Notes under the pieces: model-generated | What the model saw: the letters and a program-made list of their open reading frames with translations, nothing else | Told to the model about the DNA's origin: nothing | The model's database searches: none | In this document: piece by piece, positions 54,362 to 62,567 of the stretch | Layout of the letters: each line of letters starts with the position of its first letter | How positions within the stretch are numbered: the first letter of the stretch is position 1 | NCBI RefSeq assembly: GCF_013343235.1 | Contig: NZ_CP040094.1 | Coordinates: forward strand, 1,488,501 to 1,552,500 | Source: Nostoc sp. TCL240-02 | GTDB lineage: Bacteria > Cyanobacteriota > Cyanobacteriia > Cyanobacteriales > Nostocaceae | Direction: 5' to 3' | DNA length: 64,000 nucleotides | Position numbers and translations under genes: made by a program

Positions 54362-54679
54362 TTACAGTTTGTGTTGGCGTAATCGCTCTACTATATAATC
54401 TTCTAGTTCTTGTTTTTCTCTGTTACTGGCATTTCGTTGATAGGTTCTTCCTGTTTCTTGAATAAACTTACGTTTCTCGCTTGGAGAAGATTTGACTTTA
54501 CCTCCAGTTCCTTGCAGCTTTTGCTGTAATTCTTCCCAAGTCTTTTCGCCCACACTTTCACCTAGTTTGACAAGTACCTTTGGTAGTAATGTTTTTGCCT
54601 CTCTCTGAAAATCTTCTTCTGTCTCAAGAGAAGCTAAATCTATATTGCTGAAGTCGATATCGATTTGAAACTTACTCAT
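54362..54679 (-). CDS. Small charged protein of unknown function
   Basis: This 105-residue protein has no membrane segment or signal peptide. It is rich in Lys, Glu and Gln, with an acidic N-terminus (FQIDIDFSNIDLASLETEED) and a basic helical C-terminus ending DYIVERLRQHKL. I do not recognise the family. The frame is open and well shaped for a gene, with an ATG start, no overlap with neighbours, and a possible hairpin after the stop at 54232-54267. Confidence 0.6.
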   Translation of the reverse strand: MSKFQIDIDFSNIDLASLETEEDFQREAKTLLPKVLVKLGESVGEKTWEELQQKLQGTGGKVKSSPSEKRKFIQETGRTYQRNASNREKQELEDYIVERLRQHKL

Positions 54680-54881
54680 AGAATTGTATTTGTTCTTTTA
54701 ACGATTATTACCACAACAAGGAAAAGATAAGTTTTATTTTGCTATCAATCGTAGATAGGATACGAAGATAACATGATTGAGCAGCTAGTAGATGGTAGGG
54801 AGCGGTTAACTTTGCACTGACAAGTATCGCTAATGCTTTGCACGTGGGCGTTTGCCTGCTTGAACCTATGAAATAAACTAT

Positions 54882-55247
54882 ATGGAAGCTTTCGTCACGA
54901 ACTTGACGACTGTACTTGCTACAGCAGTTGATATCTTTACTGGCATTATCATTGGTATAGCCGTCTTGGAAGCCGTAGCCAAGATCCTGGTTTTTTTCTT
55001 CAGCCGCCGTAAAAAGTTGAATGAGGCTAAAGAGGAAATTCGGCTATCACTGGGTATGTGGCTGGCTCTTTCCCTTGAGTTTGCATTGGCTGCTGACATT
55101 TTACGTAGTACGATCGCTCCAACTTGGGACGAAATTGGTAAACTAGCTGCCATCATTGCGCTACGAACAATTCTGAATTTCTTTTTGGCAAAAGAAATTG
55201 AGCAAGCAAAGAATAAAAAGAACGATATCAAGGATGAATCTTTTTAA
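54882..55247 (+). CDS. DUF1622 membrane protein (first of a pair)
   Basis: This 121-residue protein has three hydrophobic segments. One is at about 9-38 (ATAVDIFTGIIIGIAVLEAV). The second is LGMWLALSLEFALAADIL, with the family motif around RSTIAP-WDEIGKLAAIIALRTI, and the third ends in FFLAKEIE. This is the DUF1622 pattern, a small bacterial inner-membrane family without known function. The stop overlaps the start of the next gene by 14 bases; the neighbour belongs to the same family. Confidence 0.85.
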   Translation: MEAFVTNLTTVLATAVDIFTGIIIGIAVLEAVAKILVFFFSRRKKLNEAKEEIRLSLGMWLALSLEFALAADILRSTIAPTWDEIGKLAAIIALRTILNFFLAKEIEQAKNKKNDIKDESF

Positions 55248-55548
55248 TTTCTCAGTATGGGCAGTAATCATCCAATTTTTAGGTTCTTTAGTGATCGCTG
55301 CTTATGTCTTCGCTGCCATCCTTTCTCTAATTCTCAGGTGTAATGTTTATCAGGCGAGACTTATAGTAGCAGAAGGGGTGGTCACAAGTTTAAACTTTAT
55401 GGTTGCAGCAACTCTGCTAAAGACAATTAATCTGCGAACTTGGAGGCAAATTCTAGTCTTTAGCTTAATCCTATTAATCCGCATTTTTCTTAAGAAGTTA
55501 TTTGTGTGGGAGAAAATGCAAATTCTGACAATAAAATCTCGCGTTTAA
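55234..55548 (+). CDS. DUF1622-like membrane protein (second of a pair)
   Basis: I chose the ATG at 55234 (MNLFNFSVWAVIIQFLGSLV) rather than 55198, since the added residues would be a shadow of the upstream gene. The product has 104 residues with hydrophobic segments VIIQFLGSLVIAAYVFAAIL, VVTSLNFMVAATLLKTI and ILVFSLILLIRIFLKKLF. The order of segments and the RxWRQI/RI-FLKK end resemble its upstream neighbour. The 14-base overlap suggests translational coupling and possibly a heteromeric membrane complex. Function unknown. Confidence 0.75.
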   Translation: MNLFNFSVWAVIIQFLGSLVIAAYVFAAILSLILRCNVYQARLIVAEGVVTSLNFMVAATLLKTINLRTWRQILVFSLILLIRIFLKKLFVWEKMQILTIKSRV

Positions 55549-55694
55549 TGAGTCAAAAAAGTTTTTACTAATAATTTAAGACTGCCATATCAGAAAGATT
55601 TTACATATAGTTAATGCCTGCATAACCAAGTTAGCAATATTAAAAATGCTATCTTAAAGCAAAGGTCATTTGCTCAATTTTTGAGGAAAACACT

Positions 55695-56777
55695 ATGACT
55701 ACAACGCTCATAGAGTCTAGTTCTATCGAGTCATTGCTAGGTAAAGAGGCTGAAGACCTGCTTACCTACAAAGCAAAGGTTTCTCAGGATTTACTACATT
55801 TACCGGGGCCAGATTTTGTAGATCGAATTTGGATCAACAGCGATCGCAATCCTCAAGTATTGCGTAATATCCATTTACTTTACTCTACTGGTCGTCTGGC
55901 AAACACAGGTTATCTCTCGATTTTACCTGTAGACCAAGGGATTGAACATTCTGCTGGTGCGTCTTTTGCGCCCAATCCAATTTACTTTGACCCAGAAAAT
56001 ATTGTTAAGCTAGCGATCGCCGCAGATTGCAATGCTGTTGCTACCACCTTGGGGACATTAGGTATAGTTTCGCGCAAGTATGCCCACAAAATTCCCTTCA
56101 TTGCCAAAATCAATCACAACGAATTGCTGACTTTCCCTAATCAATTTGACCAGGTATTGTTTGCTGATGTGGAACAAGCTTGGAATTTAGGGGCGGCGGC
56201 AGTAGGTGCGACAATCTACTTCGGTTCAGACCAGTCTACCAGACAAATCCAGGAAATCAGCAAAGCTTTTAAACGCGCCCATGAATTAGGGATGGCAACA
56301 ATTCTCTGGTGTTATCTGCGGAACAACGCTTTTAAACAAGATAAAGATTACCACCTTGCTGCTGACCTCACCGGACAGGCGAATCATTTGGGCGTGACGA
56401 TTGAAGCTGATATCATCAAACAAAAGTTACCCGAAAATAACAATGGTTATGGTGCAGTTGCCAAAGCCAGTGGTAAGAGTTACGGCAAAACAGATGAGCG
56501 CGTTTATACAGAATTGACAACCGATCACCCAATTGATTTAACTCGTTACCAAGTACTAAATTGCTACTCTGGGCGTGTGGGGTTAATTAATTCTGGTGGC
56601 GCGACTGGTAAAAATGACTTCGCCGAAGCAGTTCGCACTGCTGTAATTAACAAACGCGCTGGTGGTTCAGGATTAATTTCTGGACGAAAGACCTTCCAGC
56701 GTCCCTTTGAGGAAGGTGTGAAGTTATTTCATACCATTCAGGATGTTTACTTATCGCCAGATGTGACGATAGCTTAG
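55695..56777 (+). CDS. fbaB: Class I fructose-bisphosphate aldolase (FbaB/DhnA type)
   Basis: This 360-residue protein is closely similar along its length to the FbaB-type Schiff-base aldolase, as I recall the E. coli sequence. It has [20 protein letters not shown] followed by [51 protein letters not shown] and [17 protein letters not shown]. Such enzymes cleave fructose 1,6-bisphosphate to triose phosphates in glycolysis and the Calvin cycle. They form a Lys imine and need no metal. The gene is monocistronic and is followed by a G-rich repeat. Confidence 0.95.
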   Translation: MTTTLIESSSIESLLGKEAEDLLTYKAKVSQDLLHLPGPDFVDRIWINSDRNPQVLRNIHLLYSTGRLANTGYLSILPVDQGIEHSAGASFAPNPIYFDPENIVKLAIAADCNAVATTLGTLGIVSRKYAHKIPFIAKINHNELLTFPNQFDQVLFADVEQAWNLGAAAVGATIYFGSDQSTRQIQEISKAFKRAHELGMATILWCYLRNNAFKQDKDYHLAADLTGQANHLGVTIEADIIKQKLPENNNGYGAVAKASGKSYGKTDERVYTELTTDHPIDLTRYQVLNCYSGRVGLINSGGATGKNDFAEAVRTAVINKRAGGSGLISGRKTFQRPFEEGVKLFHTIQDVYLSPDVTIA

Positions 56778-56785
56778 GGAGTGTG

Positions 56786-56850
56786 GGAAGAGGCAGGGGA
56801 GCAGGGGAGCAGGGGAACAGGGGAGCAGAGGAACAGGGGAGCAGAGGAGA
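56786..56850. repeat. GGGGAGCA minisatellite
   Basis: About seven near-copies of an 8- to 9-base purine unit (GGGGAGCA, with GGGGAACA and AGAGGA variants) follow the aldolase gene. They are followed at 56872-56900 by a C-rich partner, CCCATGCCCAATGCCCCATC. The same pair recurs at 58650-58715. Confidence 0.75.
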
Positions 56851-56907
56851 AGTTACAGTAAGTTTTATCCCCTCTACCCCATGCCCAATGCCCCATCCCC
56901 GATTATC

Positions 56908-58368
56908 CTACTTCAAACCTAAAATATTCAAGACTATGTACAAGCCCCCTGCGTATGTAGCAGAGCCAAGCAATACGCAAACCGGCAGTGTCAGCACCCA
57001 CGCTAGTAATAAATTTCTAAGGGTGTCCATCTGCAAGCCAGAATGATTCGCCGCCATCGTACCTGCTACACCAGATGACAGGACGTGAGTGGTGCTGACT
57101 GGCAGACCAAAGTAATCCGCAGCACCAATAGTTGTCATCGCTACTAACTCGGCGGAAGCTCCTTGAGCATAGGTAAGGTGGTCTTTGCCAATTTTTTCAC
57201 CCACCGTCACCACGATACGCTTCCAACCAATCATTGTGCCAAGACCCAGTGCAATGGCGACGGCAAATTTTACCCAATTGGGAATGAACTTGGTTACTTT
57301 ATCCAACTGGCTTTTATAGCTAGAAAGTACCTCTTCTTGTTTAGAATCGGTTAATTTTTTCTGCTTGTCCAGCTTCCCAATTGTTCCAGCTACTAGATAC
57401 ATATCGGTTCGTAATGAGCCAAGTTCATCTTTTGAAAGCTGCTTGAAACTCGTCTTACCACCAAGCTTGTCTCCAATTATCCGACTTTCGGCAGCAAGAG
57501 CTGCGAATGTTTTATCGTTGGCTTCGCCAGTTGGCTTGAGGAAGTTGGAAAGCTCATCTGTGATGTTTTGGCCATTTAAGAATGTTCCAGGTACTTGTTG
57601 TTGCAGCACTGGAACTACAGAGTTGGATGTAGCAACCAACTGAGCGATCGCTCCGGCATTGGTATCTATATTCAGTGCAAACATACCTGGTAGAATGCCC
57701 ACTAAGATGAGCATGATCAAACCCATGCCTTTTTGACCATCATTTGAACCGTGGGCGAAGCTCACACCGGTACATGTCAAGATTAACAAAGCACGTATCC
57801 AAGGTGGTGGTGCTTTACCATGATCTGGCGCACGGTACAACTCTGGTCGTTTGATCAGTATCTTTGCTAGCAGTAACAGCAGTGCGGCGCAGGTAAATCC
57901 AACAATTGGCGAAACCAGTAGCGATGTGAAAACTTCCTGCGCCTTTGACCAATTCACGCCTTCGCCAAAGACATGACCAGAAGATAACATTGAATTTGCT
58001 AAACCAACACCCATAATTGAGCCAATCAATGTGTGTGAACTGGATGCAGGTAAGCCCAAGTACCAGGTTCCCAAGTTCCACATGATCGCTGAAATCAAAA
58101 GTGCAAAGACCATTGCAAAGCCTGCACTTGAGCCAACATTGAGTACCAACTCAACAGGAAGCAGGGCAATAATGCCAAAAGCAACGGCTCCGGTTGATGT
58201 CAGTACACCAATTAGATTCCAACAGCCTGACCAAACAACGGCAATATTTGGCTTTAGGGTGTTAGTATAGATTACTGTGGCAACTGCATTTGCAGTATCA
58301 TGAAAACCGTTGACAAACTCGAAGCCGAGTGCAAGACCCAGCGCCAAAGCTAGAAATAAGTATTCCAT
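56908..58368 (-). CDS. PiT-family inorganic phosphate transporter
   Basis: This 486-residue membrane protein has the two repeated PiT signatures: GFEFVNGFHDTANAVATVIY near residue 15 and GAADYFGLPVSTTHVLSSGV near 420. A matching internal copy is GLPASSSHTLIGSIMGVGLA. Between the two halves is a cytoplasmic loop of about 130 residues with charged helices (DKLGGKTSFKQLSKDELGSL). PiT proteins import phosphate, usually as a metal-phosphate complex with protons or sodium. The gene is alone on the minus strand. Confidence 0.95.
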   Translation of the reverse strand: MEYLFLALALGLALGFEFVNGFHDTANAVATVIYTNTLKPNIAVVWSGCWNLIGVLTSTGAVAFGIIALLPVELVLNVGSSAGFAMVFALLISAIMWNLGTWYLGLPASSSHTLIGSIMGVGLANSMLSSGHVFGEGVNWSKAQEVFTSLLVSPIVGFTCAALLLLLAKILIKRPELYRAPDHGKAPPPWIRALLILTCTGVSFAHGSNDGQKGMGLIMLILVGILPGMFALNIDTNAGAIAQLVATSNSVVPVLQQQVPGTFLNGQNITDELSNFLKPTGEANDKTFAALAAESRIIGDKLGGKTSFKQLSKDELGSLRTDMYLVAGTIGKLDKQKKLTDSKQEEVLSSYKSQLDKVTKFIPNWVKFAVAIALGLGTMIGWKRIVVTVGEKIGKDHLTYAQGASAELVAMTTIGAADYFGLPVSTTHVLSSGVAGTMAANHSGLQMDTLRNLLLAWVLTLPVCVLLGSATYAGGLYIVLNILGLK

Positions 58369-58719
58369 TTAGCACTCCTAGTAAGAGACAAGAATGCAGC
58401 CTGACAAAAATAATTTGTGTTGCAAAAAACTATTAAAACTGGGAAAAAACCTAGAGTGATTGCAATTCAGTCAGCTATACAAAAAGTTATGGTTATAAAG
58501 ACAACCTTTTCCTGAATAGATTCTCTGATTGCATCTGCCATCTCGAAATAAGAATAGGTTCTGATTACAATCGAAGATTAGAATAAATAGGTTAAGAAAT
58601 AAATAAGAAACAGTAAATAATAAATTAAGGAACTTTAAATCACAGTTGTGGGGAGATGAGGGAGCAGGGGAGAAGAATTAATAACCAATACCCAATGTCC
58701 AATGCCCCATCCCACATTG
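58369..58719. other. Intergenic region between the RNase T2 and phosphate transporter genes
   Basis: This 351-base stretch holds the likely promoter of the transporter gene in its left part. Near 58650-58715 it holds another G-rich tract (GGGAGATGAGGGAGCAGGGG) followed by CCAATGTCCAATGCCCCATC. No open frame of note is seen. Confidence 0.6.
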
Positions 58720-59388
58720 TTATCTAACATTTCTCACTAAGAAATCTGGTTGACCACAACTTTTTCGCGATCGCTTCAAAATCTCGGCGCTACAAATACC
58801 AGGTTCACCGTTTTTGGAATAACAAAAGAAGACTTCTTGCAAAAATCTTCCCGAACCAGAACAAAAAGGTGCTACACCATCAGCAGTAATTTTATTATTA
58901 GCACTCACAAATAAATTTTTAAAATTTGTAATTGTGGTACGCAAGGGTTTATCAGGACGATTATAAGCTGCGGGAATAGCGATCGCATCTTTTAAATTTT
59001 TACTCAATGCCAAGTATTCCGCAGGAGTTTTCCCCGAACAAGTACCATGTTTTTCCCATTCATGATCGCAAAGTTTATTACTAGGATACAAATTGGGAAA
59101 CCGTTGCTTTACTTCCAACGGTAATTTTTGCGTGGAACAATTAGCAGGATAACCAGTTTGGTACTGTGGCCACAAACCATGTAGTACAAAACCGAGTTTC
59201 CTTCCAGAACCGCACTGCTGCCGGTCATGATTACCATTTGTCGCACAATAATCCGGCGACCACGAGAGTGTCAGTACATAAAAATCAAATTTACCCGGAG
59301 TACCGCGATTTTGAGCAATGGCAGCATTAGGTATAAAAAGACCAGTAAATAACAGAGAAGATGTAATGAAAAGTTTTTTGAACTGCAT
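58720..59388 (-). CDS. Secreted RNase T2
   Basis: This 222-residue protein has a signal peptide (MQFKKLFITSSLLFTGLFIP, cleaved after AIA near residue 25). It carries both catalytic segments of the T2 family: FVLHGLWPQ near 70 and HEWEKHGTC near 112. The conserved WSPDYC and cysteines for disulfides are present. RNase T2 enzymes cut single-stranded RNA via 2',3'-cyclic phosphates in the periplasm or outside the cell and may serve phosphate scavenging. The adjacent phosphate transporter fits that but does not prove it. Confidence 0.95.
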   Translation of the reverse strand: MQFKKLFITSSLLFTGLFIPNAAIAQNRGTPGKFDFYVLTLSWSPDYCATNGNHDRQQCGSGRKLGFVLHGLWPQYQTGYPANCSTQKLPLEVKQRFPNLYPSNKLCDHEWEKHGTCSGKTPAEYLALSKNLKDAIAIPAAYNRPDKPLRTTITNFKNLFVSANNKITADGVAPFCSGSGRFLQEVFFCYSKNGEPGICSAEILKRSRKSCGQPDFLVRNVR

Positions 59389-59561
59389 ATAAATAGTTAC
59401 TTTACTCTCAAAATAAAGTTATATACGATACATTGTTTAGAGTCAAGAATCAAGAATTCTTCACATTTTTCCAATCCCGAACGAATTTAGAAAAAGCAAA
59501 TCTCGGTAATGATTCTGGGATATCCTTAGATAAGTGAAAGATTTGCCAAAATATAGTAAGA

Positions 59562-60728
59562 ATGAAGCTGGCAGCAAGAGTAAGTCAGGTAACACCTTCA
59601 TTAACCTTAGCGATCGCAGCCAAGGCTAAGGCACTGAAGGCGGAAGGAATAGATGTTTGTAGTTTTAGCGCTGGAGAACCAGATTTTGATACCCCAGCGC
59701 ATATTAAAGCCGCAGCAGTTAAAGCTTTGGATGAAGGCAAAACCAAGTATGGTGCAGCAGCCGGAGAACCAAAGTTAAGGGAAGCGATCGCCCATAAGCT
59801 CAAAAATGATAACGGTCTTGATTACAAGTCGGAAAATGTCATCGTCACTAATGGCGGTAAGCATTCTCTGTACAACTTAATGGTGGCGCTAATCGATCCA
59901 GGTGATGAGGTAATTATCCCTGCACCCTACTGGCTAAGTTATCCCGAAATGGTGACTTTAGTCGGTGGAGTTTCAGTAATTGTACCCACAGATGCCACAA
60001 CGGGTTATAAAATTACTCCCGAACAACTCCGTAAAGCAATCACCCCCAAGACAAAGTTATTTATCCTCAACTCTCCATCTAATCCCACAGGGATGGTTTA
60101 CACGCCAGACGAAATCAAAGCACTGGCGCAGGTAGTAGTTGATGCAGATATCTTTGTCGTCTCTGATGAGATTTACGAAAAGATTCTCTACGATGGTGCA
60201 GAACATATCAGCATCGGTTCTCTTGGCAAGGAAATTTTTGACCGCACTTTGATCAGTAATGGGTTTGCGAAAGCTTATTCTATGACTGGTTGGAGACTCG
60301 GCTATTTAGCGGGGCCAGTGGAAATTATTAAAGCAGCAAGTACCATCCAAGGGCATAGTACATCTAACGTGTGTACCTTTGCTCAATATGGTGCGATCGC
60401 GGCTTTGGAAAGTTCTCAAGATTGTGTTGAAGAAATGCGCCAAGCCTTCGCCAAACGCCGACAGGTAATGCTAGACAGACTCAACGCTATTCCCGGATTG
60501 AGTACTGCAAAACCAGATGGTGCATTTTATCTGTTCCCTGATATCAGCAAAACCGGTCTAAAATCCCTAGAATTTTGTGACGCTTTGCTAGAAAAACATC
60601 AAGTTGCAGTCATTCCTGGAATTGCTTTTGGCGCTGATGACAACATTCGCCTTTCCTACGCCACAGATATGGCAACCATTGAAAAGGGAATGGATAGGTT
60701 AGAGAAATTTGTCAAGTCACGTATTTAG
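59562..60728 (+). CDS. aspC: Aspartate aminotransferase (class I PLP enzyme)
   Basis: This 388-residue enzyme belongs to the Bacillus/Thermus-type aspartate aminotransferase group. Motifs are [32 protein letters not shown] and [14 protein letters not shown]. Further on come [26 protein letters not shown], and the PLP lysine in [20 protein letters not shown] near 237. It moves the amino group between aspartate and 2-oxoglutarate. Some members also act on prephenate. There are no cotranscribed neighbours. Confidence 0.93.
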   Translation: MKLAARVSQVTPSLTLAIAAKAKALKAEGIDVCSFSAGEPDFDTPAHIKAAAVKALDEGKTKYGAAAGEPKLREAIAHKLKNDNGLDYKSENVIVTNGGKHSLYNLMVALIDPGDEVIIPAPYWLSYPEMVTLVGGVSVIVPTDATTGYKITPEQLRKAITPKTKLFILNSPSNPTGMVYTPDEIKALAQVVVDADIFVVSDEIYEKILYDGAEHISIGSLGKEIFDRTLISNGFAKAYSMTGWRLGYLAGPVEIIKAASTIQGHSTSNVCTFAQYGAIAALESSQDCVEEMRQAFAKRRQVMLDRLNAIPGLSTAKPDGAFYLFPDISKTGLKSLEFCDALLEKHQVAVIPGIAFGADDNIRLSYATDMATIEKGMDRLEKFVKSRI

Positions 60729-60843
60729 TTGTCATTTGTCATTTGTGAGGAGAACTTATCAACTCTTCAATTTCTTACTCCACCTTTTCAACTCAGAACT
60801 GGTGGAGTTTATTTTCAAGCCTCAAATTAGTTCCCAAAAACTT

Positions 60844-61302
60844 TTACTTAGAACTTATCAAACGCCGAAAGGACTTGATGAGTACAACTCCTCCAACCAA
60901 GGCAAAAATTGATCCTAAGCCAGTTAACATAACAGGTAAAAACCATAAACTTAGCCAAGATTTTATCATGGCAGAATTTGTCTTTTCAGGACTGTATAAT
61001 ATTTCTACCTGCTGACCTTTAGCAAATTCTGGTGGGTTGCTGCCTGAATTTGATTCAAAAACCGTAGCTTCCCCAGAACGAGCGGTAAATTTTATTACTG
61101 GATAGTAGGCATAAGAAGAACGACCTTTTCTATCAGTTGATGAACGTTGCACCAAATCAATTACTGTCCCTTGTGCTGGTATTGCTGAGGTAATAAAGGA
61201 ACGAGTATTTAATGCAATCATGATGCCCGTAACGGCAATTATACTGCCAACACCGCCTAATATTGAACCAAATATAAGAAAGAACTTTGTATCTTCATTC
61301 AT
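60844..61302 (-). CDS. DUF3592 membrane protein
   Basis: This 152-residue protein has hydrophobic segments at both ends (FFLIFGSILGGVGSIIAVTG near 7-26 and WFLPVMLTGLGSIFALVGGV near 117-136). Between them is an extracytoplasmic region with YAYYPVIKFTARSGEATVFE, then SNSGSNPPEFAKGQQVEILY. This fits the DUF3592 family. The function is unknown. It converges on the aminotransferase gene. Confidence 0.85.
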   Translation of the reverse strand: MNEDTKFFLIFGSILGGVGSIIAVTGIMIALNTRSFITSAIPAQGTVIDLVQRSSTDRKGRSSYAYYPVIKFTARSGEATVFESNSGSNPPEFAKGQQVEILYSPEKTNSAMIKSWLSLWFLPVMLTGLGSIFALVGGVVLIKSFRRLISSK

Positions 61303-62567
61303 AAAATAATGATTTGCTTAAATCTATAGTTGCATGTATATATTTTTCCATAAATTTTACGTGACTATATTTTATCTGAACTGAAGTTAGAGAATCTTGC
61401 ACCTGGGTATAAAACTGCTCAGAAAGCTCTCAATCGCTTCATTACTAAACTAATCGGTTCAGTTTAGGTGTTTTGGGAATTCGCCAATGGTATTTCATTC
61501 CTGGAAGATTTACCGACAAGTTTCCAGAAAGGCAATACCAAATTCAAGACTGTTCACTATTTTTTGATATTTGCGTAGAAATGCTGAAGATTTTTAAATT
61601 CAAATATTTATTTTCTTAAAGAAGAAATACTTAGGCAAATTAAATTAGTTATCAAATACTCACTAAAACCCTTATTTAATAAGCAAGAATTGAAAATTCA
61701 TTTTACCTTTACATTTAAATATTTTTCCATATATATTCATTGTATTTATTTAATGAACTTAAAGATTTGAATTCATCCCTAGATGTTTTAAAAAAAGTTT
61801 GTCACAATAATGAGTAAGGAACTCAAATTTTCTCCAATAAACTTTGCATGATATATTTACAGCCTACATCAAAAACAATCATTTCGTTTTTTCATGAGCC
61901 AGATGAATTTAGAGTTATTAATTATTGAACTAACCTTTTAATATAGAAATCATAATGTGCTTGTTAGTCTTATCTTTGCTCTCCTTTGAACATACTCTAG
62001 TTTTAGGTAATGACTTCGTTAAAAGAGAAGCATCTTGCTGCCTCTATATGCTATAAATTGTCCACCACTATGGTCGAATAAAAATCTCAGCAACCTCTTA
62101 AACAATAGACATAAATAAACTCAAGTTTGAGCTTTATTTTCTAATATTATGGCTAAAATTATCTATTTTTCCTGAAACTCTTGTTTTGCAAGAATTATAG
62201 TTTTTTGGTCTAGGGTGCTAGGGTGCTGAGGGGGCCAGAGTCTGTAGCCTTTGCTTTTAATTATGCGGCTAGTTCGTCAAAAAATATTTTTCACAAGTGA
62301 AATAGGATTGCTATAACAATCCTAAATGAGTTGTGAAAATCTCACATTTCTTTCTCTGCATTCTCTGCTCTCTGCGGTCAAATTATTTTTATAAATGATT
62401 TAAGACTGCTATGTAGCATCTCTAATTATCAATTAACTGCGTGAAAATAACTGTTGTGAACATCATCAATGTTTCCACAGCTTTGCATTGAAAGTTTATG
62501 ATTATCAGTGCTATTTTATCTACCTCAAATTCACCTTTATTCCGCTCAAGTGTATACATAAAATTAA
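61303..62567. other. Long gene-free region before the right-edge NRPS
   Basis: These 1265 bases are AT-rich and hold no credible gene. A short stopped frame at about 61460-61620 (GIRQWYFIPGRFTDKFPERQ) might be a decayed gene fragment that I cannot identify. A dispersed repeat lies at 62351-62410. The region probably contains the promoter of the NRPS gene starting at 62568. Confidence 0.6.
62351..62410. repeat. Dispersed intergenic repeat (second CTCTGC copy)
   Basis: TTTCTCTGCATTCTCTGCTC, continuing as TCTGCGGTCAAATTATTTTT, is a diverged copy of the repeat at 4101-4140. Both are followed by a similar AAATGA-TTA segment and lie upstream of an NRPS gene. Confidence 0.6.

Noticed and set aside
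56786..56850. G-rich tandem repeats as a CRISPR or tRNA-like feature
   Set aside because: The units are 8-9 bases with no spacers and no fold; this is a minisatellite.
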